Assembly (NCBI GenBank): GCA_027489105.1
Contig: JAIYAJ010000582.1
Location: forward strand, 1 to 13,602
Direction: 5' to 3'
Origin: Zymomonas sp.
Lineage (GTDB): Bacteria; Pseudomonadota; Alphaproteobacteria; Sphingomonadales; Sphingomonadaceae
Length of the DNA stretch: 13,602 nt
A program made the position numbers and the translations under genes. Shown here piece after piece: positions 7,705-13,602 of the stretch. The notes below the pieces were generated by a model that saw nothing but the letters and a program-made list of their open reading frames with translations, searched no databases and had not been told where the DNA came from. Within the stretch, counting starts at the first letter, position 1. Each line of letters opens with the position of its first letter.

Positions 7705-7767
7705 AGGCCCCTTGATGTTGCCGCCGCCAAGTGCTGAAACCCGTCCATGAAAGCCGGGGGCCTTTTT
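7705..7767 (+). terminator. Long-loop terminator-like inverted repeat spanning the fliP start
   Basis: AGGCCCC (7705-7711) and GGGGCCT (7757-7763) are perfect 7-bp inverted repeats, and the second arm runs straight into TTTTT (7763-7767). This is the layout of an intrinsic terminator for priA, but the loop is 45 nt and contains the fliP ATG (7747). The T-run lies inside fliP codons 6-7. It could act as a weak terminator, hinder fliP initiation, or be fortuitous. Confidence 0.3.
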
Positions 7768-8538
7768 ACCATCAGAACGATTCTGCTCGTCGCCGCGACC
7801 GTCGGCGCAGGCCTCCTGCTGGGCGATCCGGCCTGGGCATCGACCGCCGGCCCGGCGCAGAGCGGGGCGCTCGACCGGGCGATGACGACGATCGCGAGCG
7901 ACGGCCGGCCATTGTCGCTGTCGCTTCAGATCCTGGTCCTGATGAGCCTGCTGACGGTGCTGCCGTCGCTGGTGCTGATGATGACCAGCTTCACCCGCAT
8001 CATCATCGTGCTCTCGCTGCTGCGCCAGGCGCTGGGTCTGCAACAGACTCCGCCAAATCAGGTGCTGGTCGGGCTGGCGCTGTTTCTGTCGCTGTTCATC
8101 ATGAAGCCGTCGATCGACCAGATGAACGCCACCGCCTTCAAGCCCTATGGCGCCGGACAGATTACGATCGAGGATGCCATCACGCGCAGCGGATCGGTCC
8201 TCCATCGCTTCATGGTCCTGCAGACCCGCCAGACCGACCTCAAGCTGTTCGCCGATCTCGCCAAGGCCCCGCGCTTCGCCCGCCCCGCCGACATTCCCTT
8301 CTCGATCCTGCTGCCGGCCTTCGTCACGAGCGAGCTGAAGACGGCCTTCCAGATCGGCTTCCTGATCTTCCTGCCTTTCCTGATCATCGATCTGGTGGTC
8401 GCGTCGACGCTGATGTCGCTCGGTATGATGATGCTATCGCCGGCCATTATTTCCATGCCTTTCAAGCTATTACTGTTCGTTCTTGTTGATGGATGGGCAC
8501 TGACCATGGGCTCGCTCGCGGCGAGTTTCGCGACATGA
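7747..8538 (+). CDS. fliP: Flagellar type III export apparatus protein FliP
   Basis: A 263-residue FliP, which with FliQ and FliR builds the export gate inside the flagellar basal body. An N-terminal signal peptide is visible (positive N-terminus, hydrophobic TILLVAATVGAGLLL, likely cleavage after AWA near residue 31). The hallmark FliP segment SFTRIIIVLSLLRQALGLQQTPPNQVLVGLALFLSLFIMKP follows at 81-121, then C-terminal membrane segments (about 186-228 and 238-258). ATG 7747 is the first start after an in-frame stop at 7735-7737 and keeps the signal peptide. No good Shine-Dalgarno sequence precedes it. It heads a fliP-fliQ-fliR-flhB operon. The gene directly upstream is priA, not the common fliO or fliN. 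Confidence 0.95.
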   Translation: MKAGGLFTIRTILLVAATVGAGLLLGDPAWASTAGPAQSGALDRAMTTIASDGRPLSLSLQILVLMSLLTVLPSLVLMMTSFTRIIIVLSLLRQALGLQQTPPNQVLVGLALFLSLFIMKPSIDQMNATAFKPYGAGQITIEDAITRSGSVLHRFMVLQTRQTDLKLFADLAKAPRFARPADIPFSILLPAFVTSELKTAFQIGFLIFLPFLIIDLVVASTLMSLGMMMLSPAIISMPFKLLLFVLVDGWALTMGSLAASFAT

Positions 8539-8568
8539 CGGCGACAGCCTTCCAAATGGCGCAGCGCG

Positions 8569-8850
8569 ATGGATAGCGCCGCCTCACCCGAATATTTCAT
8601 CGGCGTCGCGCAGCAGGCGATGTGGGTGCTCGCGCTGATCTCGACCCCCGTCCTGATCCCCGCGCTGATCGTTGGCATCATCCTCGGCATGATCCAGGCC
8701 GCGACCTCGATCAACGAGCAGACGCTCAGCTTCGTCCCCAAGCTGATCGTCGTCGGGGCGGCCCTCGCCATCTTCGGCGGAGCCATGCTGATGCTGCTCG
8801 CCGATTTCACCCGCGAGCTGTTCGCCCGCATACCGGACATGCTGCGGTGA
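8569..8850 (+). CDS. fliQ: Flagellar export apparatus protein FliQ
   Basis: A 93-residue FliQ, the usual family length, with two membrane helices (about residues 15-42 and 56-80) joined by the conserved loop IQAATSINEQTLSFVPKL. FliQ subunits pack around the FliP/FliR core of the export gate in the inner membrane. The start lies 30 nt after the fliP stop with only a weak ribosome-binding site. Its TGA overlaps the GTG start of fliR (GTGA, 8847-8850), indicating translational coupling. Confidence 0.96.
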   Translation: MDSAASPEYFIGVAQQAMWVLALISTPVLIPALIVGIILGMIQAATSINEQTLSFVPKLIVVGAALAIFGGAMLMLLADFTRELFARIPDMLR

Positions 8851-9629
8851 TACCCCAGGGCCTGGCCGGGGTCGAAACCCAGCTGTGGCTGTGGATGATC
8901 GCGATGATAAGGCCGGGCGCAGCCTTCATCGCCGCCCCGGTCTTCGGCGCGCCGCAGGTGCCGGTACAGGTCCGCGCGGTCGTCGCGCTTGCGCTCGGCA
9001 TACCCGCCTTCGCGAACACGCCCTTCGTCATGCCCCTCGGCGGGATCGTGAGCATCGACGGCGTGTTCCTCGTTGCGGGCGAGGCGCTGATCGGACTCGC
9101 TCTTGGTTTTGCTGTGCAGATCGGCTTCTCGACCGCGCTGCTGGCGGGTGAAGTCGTCAGCAACGCCATGGGCCTCGGCTTCGCGGCAATGATGGATCCG
9201 GCGACGGGCGCCACCTCGCCGGCCGTGTCGCAATTTCTCTCGCTGCTGGCGATGTTCCTGTTCCTCGCGACCGGCGGCCACCTTCAGCTCGCGGCGATCA
9301 TCGTCGAGAGCTACCAGGCGCTGCCGCCTGGCCAGGGCGGCCTTGGCGGCAGCAGCATACAGGGCCTCGTGCTGTTCGGCGGAGAGCTGTTTTCGGCGGG
9401 GCTTGCGATCGCCCTGCCCGTCGGTTTCGCGATCATTCTCGTCCAGCTGGTCATGGCGATGCTCGCGCGCTCGGCACCGCAGATGAACATCTTTGCGGTA
9501 GGTCTCCCCGCGACGCTGATGGCCGGGATAGTCCTGATCGCCATCGCCTCGCCGGTCATGGCCGACGGTATCGCCTCCTCGCTCCAGCGTGGTCTGGCCG
9601 AGGCGCGCATGCTCGCGGCAGGGAAATAG
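8847..9629 (+). CDS. fliR: Flagellar export apparatus protein FliR
   Basis: A 260-residue polytopic inner-membrane FliR, which joins FliP5 and FliQ4 in the export gate. The start is a GTG at 8847 overlapping the fliQ stop. The frame is open further upstream (to 8622), but that part has no FliR character and is a shadow of fliQ. Recognisable segments include RPGAAFIAAPVFG near the N-terminus, AGEVVSNAMGLGFAAMMDPATGATSPAVSQFL in the middle and RSAPQMNIFAVGLPATLMAGIVLI near the C-terminus, all FliR-like. The length matches the family. flhB starts 3 nt after the stop. Confidence 0.94.
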   Translation: MIPQGLAGVETQLWLWMIAMIRPGAAFIAAPVFGAPQVPVQVRAVVALALGIPAFANTPFVMPLGGIVSIDGVFLVAGEALIGLALGFAVQIGFSTALLAGEVVSNAMGLGFAAMMDPATGATSPAVSQFLSLLAMFLFLATGGHLQLAAIIVESYQALPPGQGGLGGSSIQGLVLFGGELFSAGLAIALPVGFAIILVQLVMAMLARSAPQMNIFAVGLPATLMAGIVLIAIASPVMADGIASSLQRGLAEARMLAAGK

Positions 9630-9632
9630 GCG

Positions 9633-10772
9633 ATGGCCGACGGTCCCGAGGACGACGAAAAGACAGAAGCCCCGACAGCCAAGCGGCAGAAGGACGCGGA
9701 AGAAAAGGGCGACGTCCTCCAATCCCGCGAACTGGGTACTGCGCTGGTGATGATCGTCGGGGCGGCATGGATCGCCATGGCGGGTCCCTGGACGATCGGG
9801 TCGCTGAGGCAAATGCTCGCCAATGGCCTGTCCTTCGACGCCGGCTCGCTCGAACGCTTCGACCCGCTCTCGGCCTTCTTGTCGCTCGTCGTGACGGTGG
9901 CGCTGCCGCTGGTGGTCCTGCTCGGCCTCACCCTCGCCGCTGCTATCGCCGCACCTGCGCTCCTGGGATCGCTCGGCTTTCGCTGGTCGGCGCTCGGGTT
10001 CAAGGCGAACAAGCTCAACCCCGCCGCCGGCCTGAAGCGGATGTTCGGCACGCAGGGCCTCATCGAGCTGGGCAAGGCCCTGCTCAAGATCCTTGTCCTC
10101 GGCGCGGTCGGCTATTGGCTGCTGATGGACCAGATCGCGAGCATCGTGACGCTCGGTCGGCAGGATCTGCGAACCGCGCTCGACGAACTTGGCTCGTCTT
10201 TCACCTTCGCGGTGCTGGTGATGACGATGGCGCTGGCGATCGTCGCCGGCGCAGACATTCCTGCGCAGATCTTCCAGCGCGCCAAAAGGCTGCGCATGTC
10301 GAAGCAGGAGATCAAGGAAGAAGGCAAGCAGGCCGAAGGCTCCCCCGAGATGAAGGCTGCGATCCGGTCGAAGCAGATGCAGGCTGCCAAGGGATCGGCG
10401 CGCAAGGCGGTCATCGATTCCACCGTCGTGCTGACCAATCCGACCCATTTCGCGGTGGCGCTCCGCTATCGGCCCGGTTTCGATGCAGCCCCCGTCGTTC
10501 TCGCGCGGGGACGCGGCGCGACCGCACAGGCAATCAGGGAGCTCGCGACCGAGAATGCCGTGCCGCTGCTGTCCTATCCGCAACTGGCGCGTGCCATCTA
10601 TTACACGAGCCGATCGGGTCAGATGATCCGGGAAGACTTGTTCATCGCGGTCGCCGCCATTCTCGCCTTCGTCTTCAACCTCGACCGGGCGATGGCAGAA
10701 GGCATCGTCCAGCCCGATGTCGACGTGCCCGCGGGCGCCCGGTTCGACGAGGAAGGCCGCAAGATCGGCTGA
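9633..10772 (+). CDS. flhB: Flagellar export switch protein FlhB
   Basis: A 379-residue FlhB, which controls the switch from rod/hook to filament substrates. The N-terminus DDEKTEAPTAKRQKDAEEKGDVLQSREL is the conserved FlhB opening. Hydrophobic segments follow to about residue 210, then the charged linker and cytoplasmic domain. The autocleavage motif NPTH is intact at residues 269-272, followed by FAVALRYRPGFDAAPVVLARG. The protein can therefore be expected to self-cleave between Asn and Pro like other FlhB proteins. The start at 9633 lies 3 nt after the fliR stop, with GGGAAA overlapping the fliR end as a possible ribosome-binding site. It closes the tightly packed export operon; a 119-base gap separates it from fliD. 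Confidence 0.97.
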   Translation: MADGPEDDEKTEAPTAKRQKDAEEKGDVLQSRELGTALVMIVGAAWIAMAGPWTIGSLRQMLANGLSFDAGSLERFDPLSAFLSLVVTVALPLVVLLGLTLAAAIAAPALLGSLGFRWSALGFKANKLNPAAGLKRMFGTQGLIELGKALLKILVLGAVGYWLLMDQIASIVTLGRQDLRTALDELGSSFTFAVLVMTMALAIVAGADIPAQIFQRAKRLRMSKQEIKEEGKQAEGSPEMKAAIRSKQMQAAKGSARKAVIDSTVVLTNPTHFAVALRYRPGFDAAPVVLARGRGATAQAIRELATENAVPLLSYPQLARAIYYTSRSGQMIREDLFIAVAAILAFVFNLDRAMAEGIVQPDVDVPAGARFDEEGRKIG

Positions 10773-10800
10773 CCCCGCATAAGCTCAACGCCGGGACATG

Positions 10801-10841
10801 GTTAGCGCCCGTTAGGAAAATTAAAGGGATTGAGCCGCTAA
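10801..10841 (+). promoter_or_regulatory. Possible promoter/leader region of fliD
   Basis: The 10773-10891 gap upstream of fliD is locally AT-richer than its flanks. GCCGCTAA (10834-10841) matches the flagellar sigma-28 (FliA) -10 consensus GCCGATAA at 7 of 8 positions. No good -35 box lies at the expected spacing; the closest is the A-rich stretch around 10815-10822. TTAGCG (10802-10807) and CGCTAA (10836-10841) also form a 6-bp inverted repeat, and GTTAG is repeated with a 10-bp period at 10801 and 10811. A promoter here is plausible because fliD is a late filament-class gene, but the evidence is thin. Confidence 0.25.
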
Positions 10842-10891
10842 AACCTCCACCCGACAGGTCGTTACAGCCCATAGCGAGGTGGTGAAGAGAA

Positions 10892-12523
10892 ATGGTTAGC
10901 TCGGTCGGTTCAACGATCCTTACTTCGCTGGGCGCGTCCAGCATCGACACCGCGTCGCTGGTGGATCAGCTGGCCACGGCGGCGATCTCGGACAAGCAGA
11001 AGATTTTGACCGCGCGGGAAACCGCCAACACCGCCAAGATCTCCGACCTCGCCAGCGCGATCAGCTCGATCAACGCCTTTTCCACTTCGCTTTCGACGCT
11101 GATATCCGGCGGTACGCTCTACACCCAGCCGACCAGCTCGAACACATCGGTACTTCAGGCGTCGGCGCAGGCTGGCGCACGGCTCAACGGTCTGTCGGCT
11201 TCGGTGCGGGTCGAAAAACTCGCCATGGCGCAGACCATGACGGCAGCCCCGCTGACCGGGGCATCGAGCGCGGTCGGCACCGGCACGCTCGAGCTCAAGG
11301 TCGGCAGCCAGACCAAGACGATCACGATCGATTCGACCAACAACACGCTCGCCGGGCTTGCCAAGGCGATCAAGGACAGTGGGCTGGGTGTTTCGGCCAG
11401 CATCGTCACCGATGCAAGCGGCGCGCGCCTCGTCGTCAAGGGTGCGACCGGTTCGGCCAATGCCTTCTCGCTCAAGATGACGAGCGGAACGGCGGGTGAA
11501 CTCGATCGCTTCGCTTATGATCCAGCCACCTATGATCCCGATGCCATCACCGGGCTGACTCTGCAGCAGGCTGCACAAAATGCCGAACTGATCGTCGACG
11601 GCGTCGCGGTCAGCAAGGCGACGAACTCGATCACCGACGTGATCGAGGGCGTGAAGCTCGACCTTATGTCGGCGTCGCCCGGAACCACCATCACGATCGG
11701 ATCGACCCAACCGGTCGATGCGATCAAGCAGGCCGTCACAGACTTTGTCGATGCGTTCAACGAGATGCGCACCACCTTGCGCACGATGACCGGGACCGAC
11801 GGATCGCTGCGTAGCGACACCGGCATCCGGTCGCTCGTCCAGCGGCTGAGCTCGCTCACCTCGACCCGACTGACCTACGCCACCGACGGCAGCCCGACGA
11901 CCCTCGCCGAAATCGGCGTGTCGACCAATCGCGACGGCAGCCTCACCCTCGACACCGGCCGGCTGGCTTCGATCATGTCGAGCAATCCGTCCGCAGTCGA
12001 AGCAATGTTCAACCCCAGCCAGCGCAGCGACAATCCGCTGATCCAGATCACCAGCGCCGTCGGCAAGACCAAGGGCGGTGTGTACACCGTGACGAATGCA
12101 ACCCCGGGCACCAGTTCCTCGGCGGCCTCGGCCACGCTCAATGGGGGCTTCACCCTGCCGCTCGGTGCCACCGGGGTCCAGGCCTCCTTCACCTCGGCAG
12201 CCTATGGTCTGTCTTTCGACATTCTCGGATCGGTCAGCACCGCGACGATCACGATCGACAGCGGGCTGCAGGGCGCGCTCGACGCGATCAAGACCGAGCT
12301 TACCGCCTCGTCGGGCCAGCTGACGGCGTCACAGAGCCGGCTTGAAAGCGAGAAAGCAGCGATCGCCGACGACAAGGAGAAGTTGACCACCAAGGACACT
12401 GCCTATCGGGCGCAGCTGACCGCGCAATATACGCGCATGCAGTCGTCGCTGTTCGCCCTCACCTCGACCCAGAACTATCTGACGCAGCAGATCAAGCTGT
12501 GGACGAACGACAGCAGCAGTTAA
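10892..12523 (+). CDS. fliD: Flagellar filament cap protein FliD (HAP2)
   Basis: A 543-residue FliD, the cap that folds and inserts flagellin subunits at the filament tip. It is exported through the channel encoded just upstream and has no Sec signal, as expected. The FliD N-terminal domain spans about residues 10-110 (TSLGASSIDTASLVDQL with following heptad-like helix). The FliD C-terminal domain runs from about 228 (AELIVDGVAV ... SITDVIEGVKLDL) to about 370 (DGSLTLDTGRLASIM). A Thr/Ser/Gly-rich inserted domain follows at about 390-455, then a C-terminal coiled coil (about 465-540). Start at ATG 10892 after a weak GAAGAGA ribosome-binding site. fliS begins 32 nt downstream, the usual fliD-fliS pairing. 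Confidence 0.96.
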   Translation: MVSSVGSTILTSLGASSIDTASLVDQLATAAISDKQKILTARETANTAKISDLASAISSINAFSTSLSTLISGGTLYTQPTSSNTSVLQASAQAGARLNGLSASVRVEKLAMAQTMTAAPLTGASSAVGTGTLELKVGSQTKTITIDSTNNTLAGLAKAIKDSGLGVSASIVTDASGARLVVKGATGSANAFSLKMTSGTAGELDRFAYDPATYDPDAITGLTLQQAAQNAELIVDGVAVSKATNSITDVIEGVKLDLMSASPGTTITIGSTQPVDAIKQAVTDFVDAFNEMRTTLRTMTGTDGSLRSDTGIRSLVQRLSSLTSTRLTYATDGSPTTLAEIGVSTNRDGSLTLDTGRLASIMSSNPSAVEAMFNPSQRSDNPLIQITSAVGKTKGGVYTVTNATPGTSSSAASATLNGGFTLPLGATGVQASFTSAAYGLSFDILGSVSTATITIDSGLQGALDAIKTELTASSGQLTASQSRLESEKAAIADDKEKLTTKDTAYRAQLTAQYTRMQSSLFALTSTQNYLTQQIKLWTNDSSS

Positions 12524-12555
12524 GCTGGAAACCCCGCGATCAAGAGGGCTGAAGC

Positions 12556-12954
12556 ATGTATATGAGTAACGGTTACGGCGCCACGGGCGGCGCAAAGATG
12601 GCCTATCAGAACGTCGACATCGAAGCACGCGTACTCGCGGCGACGCCCCATCAATTGATCGGCATTCTCTTCGAGGAGCTGACCAAGGCGCTCGAGATCA
12701 TGGTCGCGGCGCAGCGCGTCGGCAACCGCGCGAAGATCATCGACAAGCAGGCCCGCGCGTCGAACATCCTGCTCGCTCTCGAAACCAGCCTCGACTTCCG
12801 CAACGGCGGTGAGATCGCGCTCAACCTGGCGCGCATCTATCGCGAAGCGCGTCGGCTGGTCCAGCTCGGCGGCCGCAGCCACGATCCCGAGGCGGTCGAG
12901 CGCGCCGGCCTGCTGCTCAAGGACATCGTCGAGGCGTGGGAACAGATCGGCTGA
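12556..12954 (+). CDS. fliS: Flagellar export chaperone FliS
   Basis: A 132-residue FliS, the cytoplasmic chaperone that binds the C-terminus of flagellin and prevents premature polymerisation. It is predicted all-helical, with the FliS-type N-terminus MAYQNVDIEARVLAATPHQLIGILFEELTKAL (the VLAATPHQLI-L-E segment corresponds to the SPHQLI-L-DG signature). The later helices carry ARASNILLALETSLDFRNGGEIALNLARIY. ATG 12556 is supported by GAGGG 7 nt upstream; an in-frame ATG at 12562 is possible. The segment before MAYQNV is longer than in many FliS proteins. Likely cotranscribed with fliD. Confidence 0.95.
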   Translation: MYMSNGYGATGGAKMAYQNVDIEARVLAATPHQLIGILFEELTKALEIMVAAQRVGNRAKIIDKQARASNILLALETSLDFRNGGEIALNLARIYREARRLVQLGGRSHDPEAVERAGLLLKDIVEAWEQIG

Positions 12955-12971
12955 TCTTTACCCGGCGTTAA

Positions 12972-13006
12972 CCCCGACCGGGGCAGATTACCCTGGTCAG
13001 GAGACC
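12972..13006 (+). promoter_or_regulatory. mRNA leader with mutually exclusive hairpins around the ribosome-binding site
   Basis: Three pairings compete in the 55-base gap after fliS. Hairpin A is CCCC (12972-12975) with GGGG (12980-12983). Hairpin B is GACCGGGG (12976-12983) with CCCTGGTC (12991-12998), 8 pairs including one G-U and a 7-nt loop, ending directly at the Shine-Dalgarno AGGAG (12999-13003). Hairpin C is GGTC (12995-12998) with GACC (13003-13006), which holds AGGA in its loop. B excludes A and C. It may be a terminator or stabilising hairpin for fliS, or a translational control element. There is no T-run. Confidence 0.35.
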
Positions 13007-13009
13007 GAG

Positions 13010-13288
13010 ATGGCCTATTTCAACCGCAAGACCGTGCAGGATCCCGCTCCCTTCAAGGAGCGGCGCGTGAAGGGCAAGGTCGTGCGCTTCTCGGCCGACG
13101 CCACCGCAGAACATGTCCCCTCTCCCGCCCATGCGCTGCAGCAGATGCTTGCCGAGCGGACGGCTGACGGGTTCATCACCGATCCGGTCGCCCGCCATCG
13201 TGCGCTGGCGAAGTTCATCGGCACGGCGGTCTTGCTGTGGGGCGGGATGGCGGCGGCCCTGATCTCGATGATGGCGATGACGCGCTGA
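13010..13288 (+). CDS. Small single-pass membrane protein downstream of fliS, function unknown
   Basis: A 92-residue protein that I do not recognise. The start at ATG 13010 is well supported by AGGAG 6 nt upstream. The N-terminal two thirds are polar and charged (MAYFNRKTVQDPAPFKERRVKGK...), with no signal peptide. One hydrophobic helix lies at the C-terminus (about residues 68-89, KFIGTAVLLWGGMAAALISMM), preceded by basic residues (ARHRALAK). This arrangement predicts a tail-anchored-like inner-membrane protein with its N-terminus in the cytoplasm. It follows fliS on the same strand after 55 nt, so it could be cotranscribed with the flagellar genes, but no flagellar motif is visible. It is not similar to FliT. 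Its stop codon lies in a palindrome shared with the convergent DUF4169 gene. Confidence 0.8.
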   Translation: MAYFNRKTVQDPAPFKERRVKGKVVRFSADATAEHVPSPAHALQQMLAERTADGFITDPVARHRALAKFIGTAVLLWGGMAAALISMMAMTR

Positions 13289-13300
13289 GCCAAGGCTCAG
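13285..13300. terminator. Palindrome containing both convergent stop codons
   Basis: CTGAGCC (13285-13291) and GGCTCAG (13294-13300) are perfect 7-bp inverted arms separated by AA; as RNA they would form a 6-bp stem with a CAAG loop. The TGA stop of the membrane-protein gene (13286-13288) and the complement of the DUF4169 stop (13297-13299) both lie inside it. It is a plausible compact bidirectional terminator, but there is no T-run on either side. Confidence 0.45.
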
Positions 13301-13476
13301 TCGTCGTCCAGCTTCGCCCCCTCGACCTTCCTCATCAGGATCGCGCGCTCTTTCTCGTCGCGCTTGCGCTCGGCCTTCGTCCGGCCGAATTTCGCACGGT
13401 TCGCCTCCGCCTGAACCTTTGCCTCGACCCGCGCTTTCGCTTTGCGAAGCTTGTTGAGATTGACGACATCACCCAT
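13297..13476 (-). CDS. DUF4169 family protein
   Basis: A 59-residue, highly charged, Lys/Arg/Ala-rich protein from MGDVVNLNKLRKAKAR through NRAKFGRTKAERKRDEKERA to LDDD, matching the short alphaproteobacterial DUF4169 family. It is probably a single long helix; function unknown. ATG 13476 is chosen because MGDVVNL is the usual family N-terminus. An in-frame ATG at 13500 would add eight residues (MPPGHNRV) that look unconserved. No clear Shine-Dalgarno sequence is visible. It is convergent with the small membrane-protein gene, with stop codons 8 nt apart. In other alphaproteobacteria this family lies outside flagellar clusters, so it likely marks the right edge of the flagellar block. Confidence 0.85.
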   Translation of the reverse strand: MGDVVNLNKLRKAKARVEAKVQAEANRAKFGRTKAERKRDEKERAILMRKVEGAKLDDD

Positions 13477-13571
13477 AACCCGATTGTGCCCCGGCGGCAC
13501 ATGCGAGGCAATACCGAGGCGATCCCGACGCGCTGGGGCTGTGCCTCTTCACCTAAAGCGCTTCCACCAAA

Positions 13572-13602
13572 TGCGATCAGGGCTTAAGGCGCGCCTGATG
13601 CA
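13572..13602. repeat. Inverted repeat at the window's right edge (possibly incomplete)
   Basis: TGC (13572-13574) plus ATCAGG (13576-13581) pair with CCTGAT (13594-13599) plus GCA (13600-13602), giving a 9-bp stem with one bulged G (13575) and a 12-nt loop. The second arm reaches the last base, so the stem could continue outside. It may be the terminator of a gene beyond the edge or a leader element upstream of the DUF4169 gene. Confidence 0.35.

Noticed and set aside
7731..8489. A 252-codon plus-strand frame overlapping fliP
   Set aside because: Arg/Pro/Asp-rich shadow of fliP in another frame; fliP itself has a signal peptide and family motifs.
8622..8846. N-terminal extension of the fliR frame
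   Set aside because: The added 75 residues are Arg/His/Pro-rich, overlap fliQ and do not resemble FliR; the GTG at 8847 overlapping the fliQ stop is the sensible start.
8145..10583. An 812-codon open frame on the minus strand opposite fliP, fliQ, fliR and flhB
   Set aside because: It lies antisense to four clearly recognisable genes, its product is rich in Arg, His, Asp and Gln with no domain pattern, and long antisense frames are expected in GC-rich genes with strong third-position bias.
1..13602. CRISPR array, tRNA, rRNA or insertion sequence
   Set aside because: No regularly spaced direct repeats, cloverleaf-like sequence, rRNA-like segment, transposase or terminal inverted repeat pair was found on reading.

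Overview
This is a GC-rich, gene-dense chromosomal window, most likely from a sphingomonad (Alphaproteobacteria, Sphingomonadales). Three things point there: a small exported protein with the EIVVC motif and following RYRIP segment typical of sphingomonads, a DUF4169 gene, and the neighbourhood xerC / DUF484 / transaldolase / priA. The assignment rests on recognised protein families and gene order; no database search was possible.

Left part (1-2770, + strand): the 3' portion of a large multihaem c-type cytochrome with six CXXCH haem sites in view, fused to a C-terminal beta-propeller of LVIVD-type repeats. Its 5' end lies outside the window. It runs convergently into the next block, with a hairpin between the two genes.

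Middle part (2804-5393, - strand; then 5523-7691, + strand): a housekeeping block. Reading along the minus strand it holds a transaldolase-family aldolase, an overlapping small exported protein, a DUF484 (GAF-like) protein and the XerC recombinase. The DUF484-xerC pair is conserved across proteobacteria. Divergent from the transaldolase is priA, the replication-restart helicase. The 129-base divergent intergenic region carries a 7-bp inverted repeat.

Right part (7747-13288, + strand): a flagellar cluster, fliP-fliQ-fliR-flhB (membrane core of the flagellar type III export apparatus), then fliD (filament cap) and fliS (flagellin chaperone), then an unassigned 92-residue single-pass membrane protein. 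No fliO lies upstream of fliP; priA is there instead. This suggests that a flagellar block abuts or was inserted next to the priA housekeeping locus. The window ends with a convergent DUF4169 gene and a partial hairpin at the edge.

No rRNA, tRNA, CRISPR array, insertion sequence or phage gene was seen, and no gene-free stretch exceeds 300 bases. I found no clear-cut new defence or mobile system. The items most worth a second look are the cytochrome-propeller fusion, the RNA leader with mutually exclusive hairpins ahead of the small membrane protein, the priA-fliP junction, and the possible CTG start of the small exported protein.
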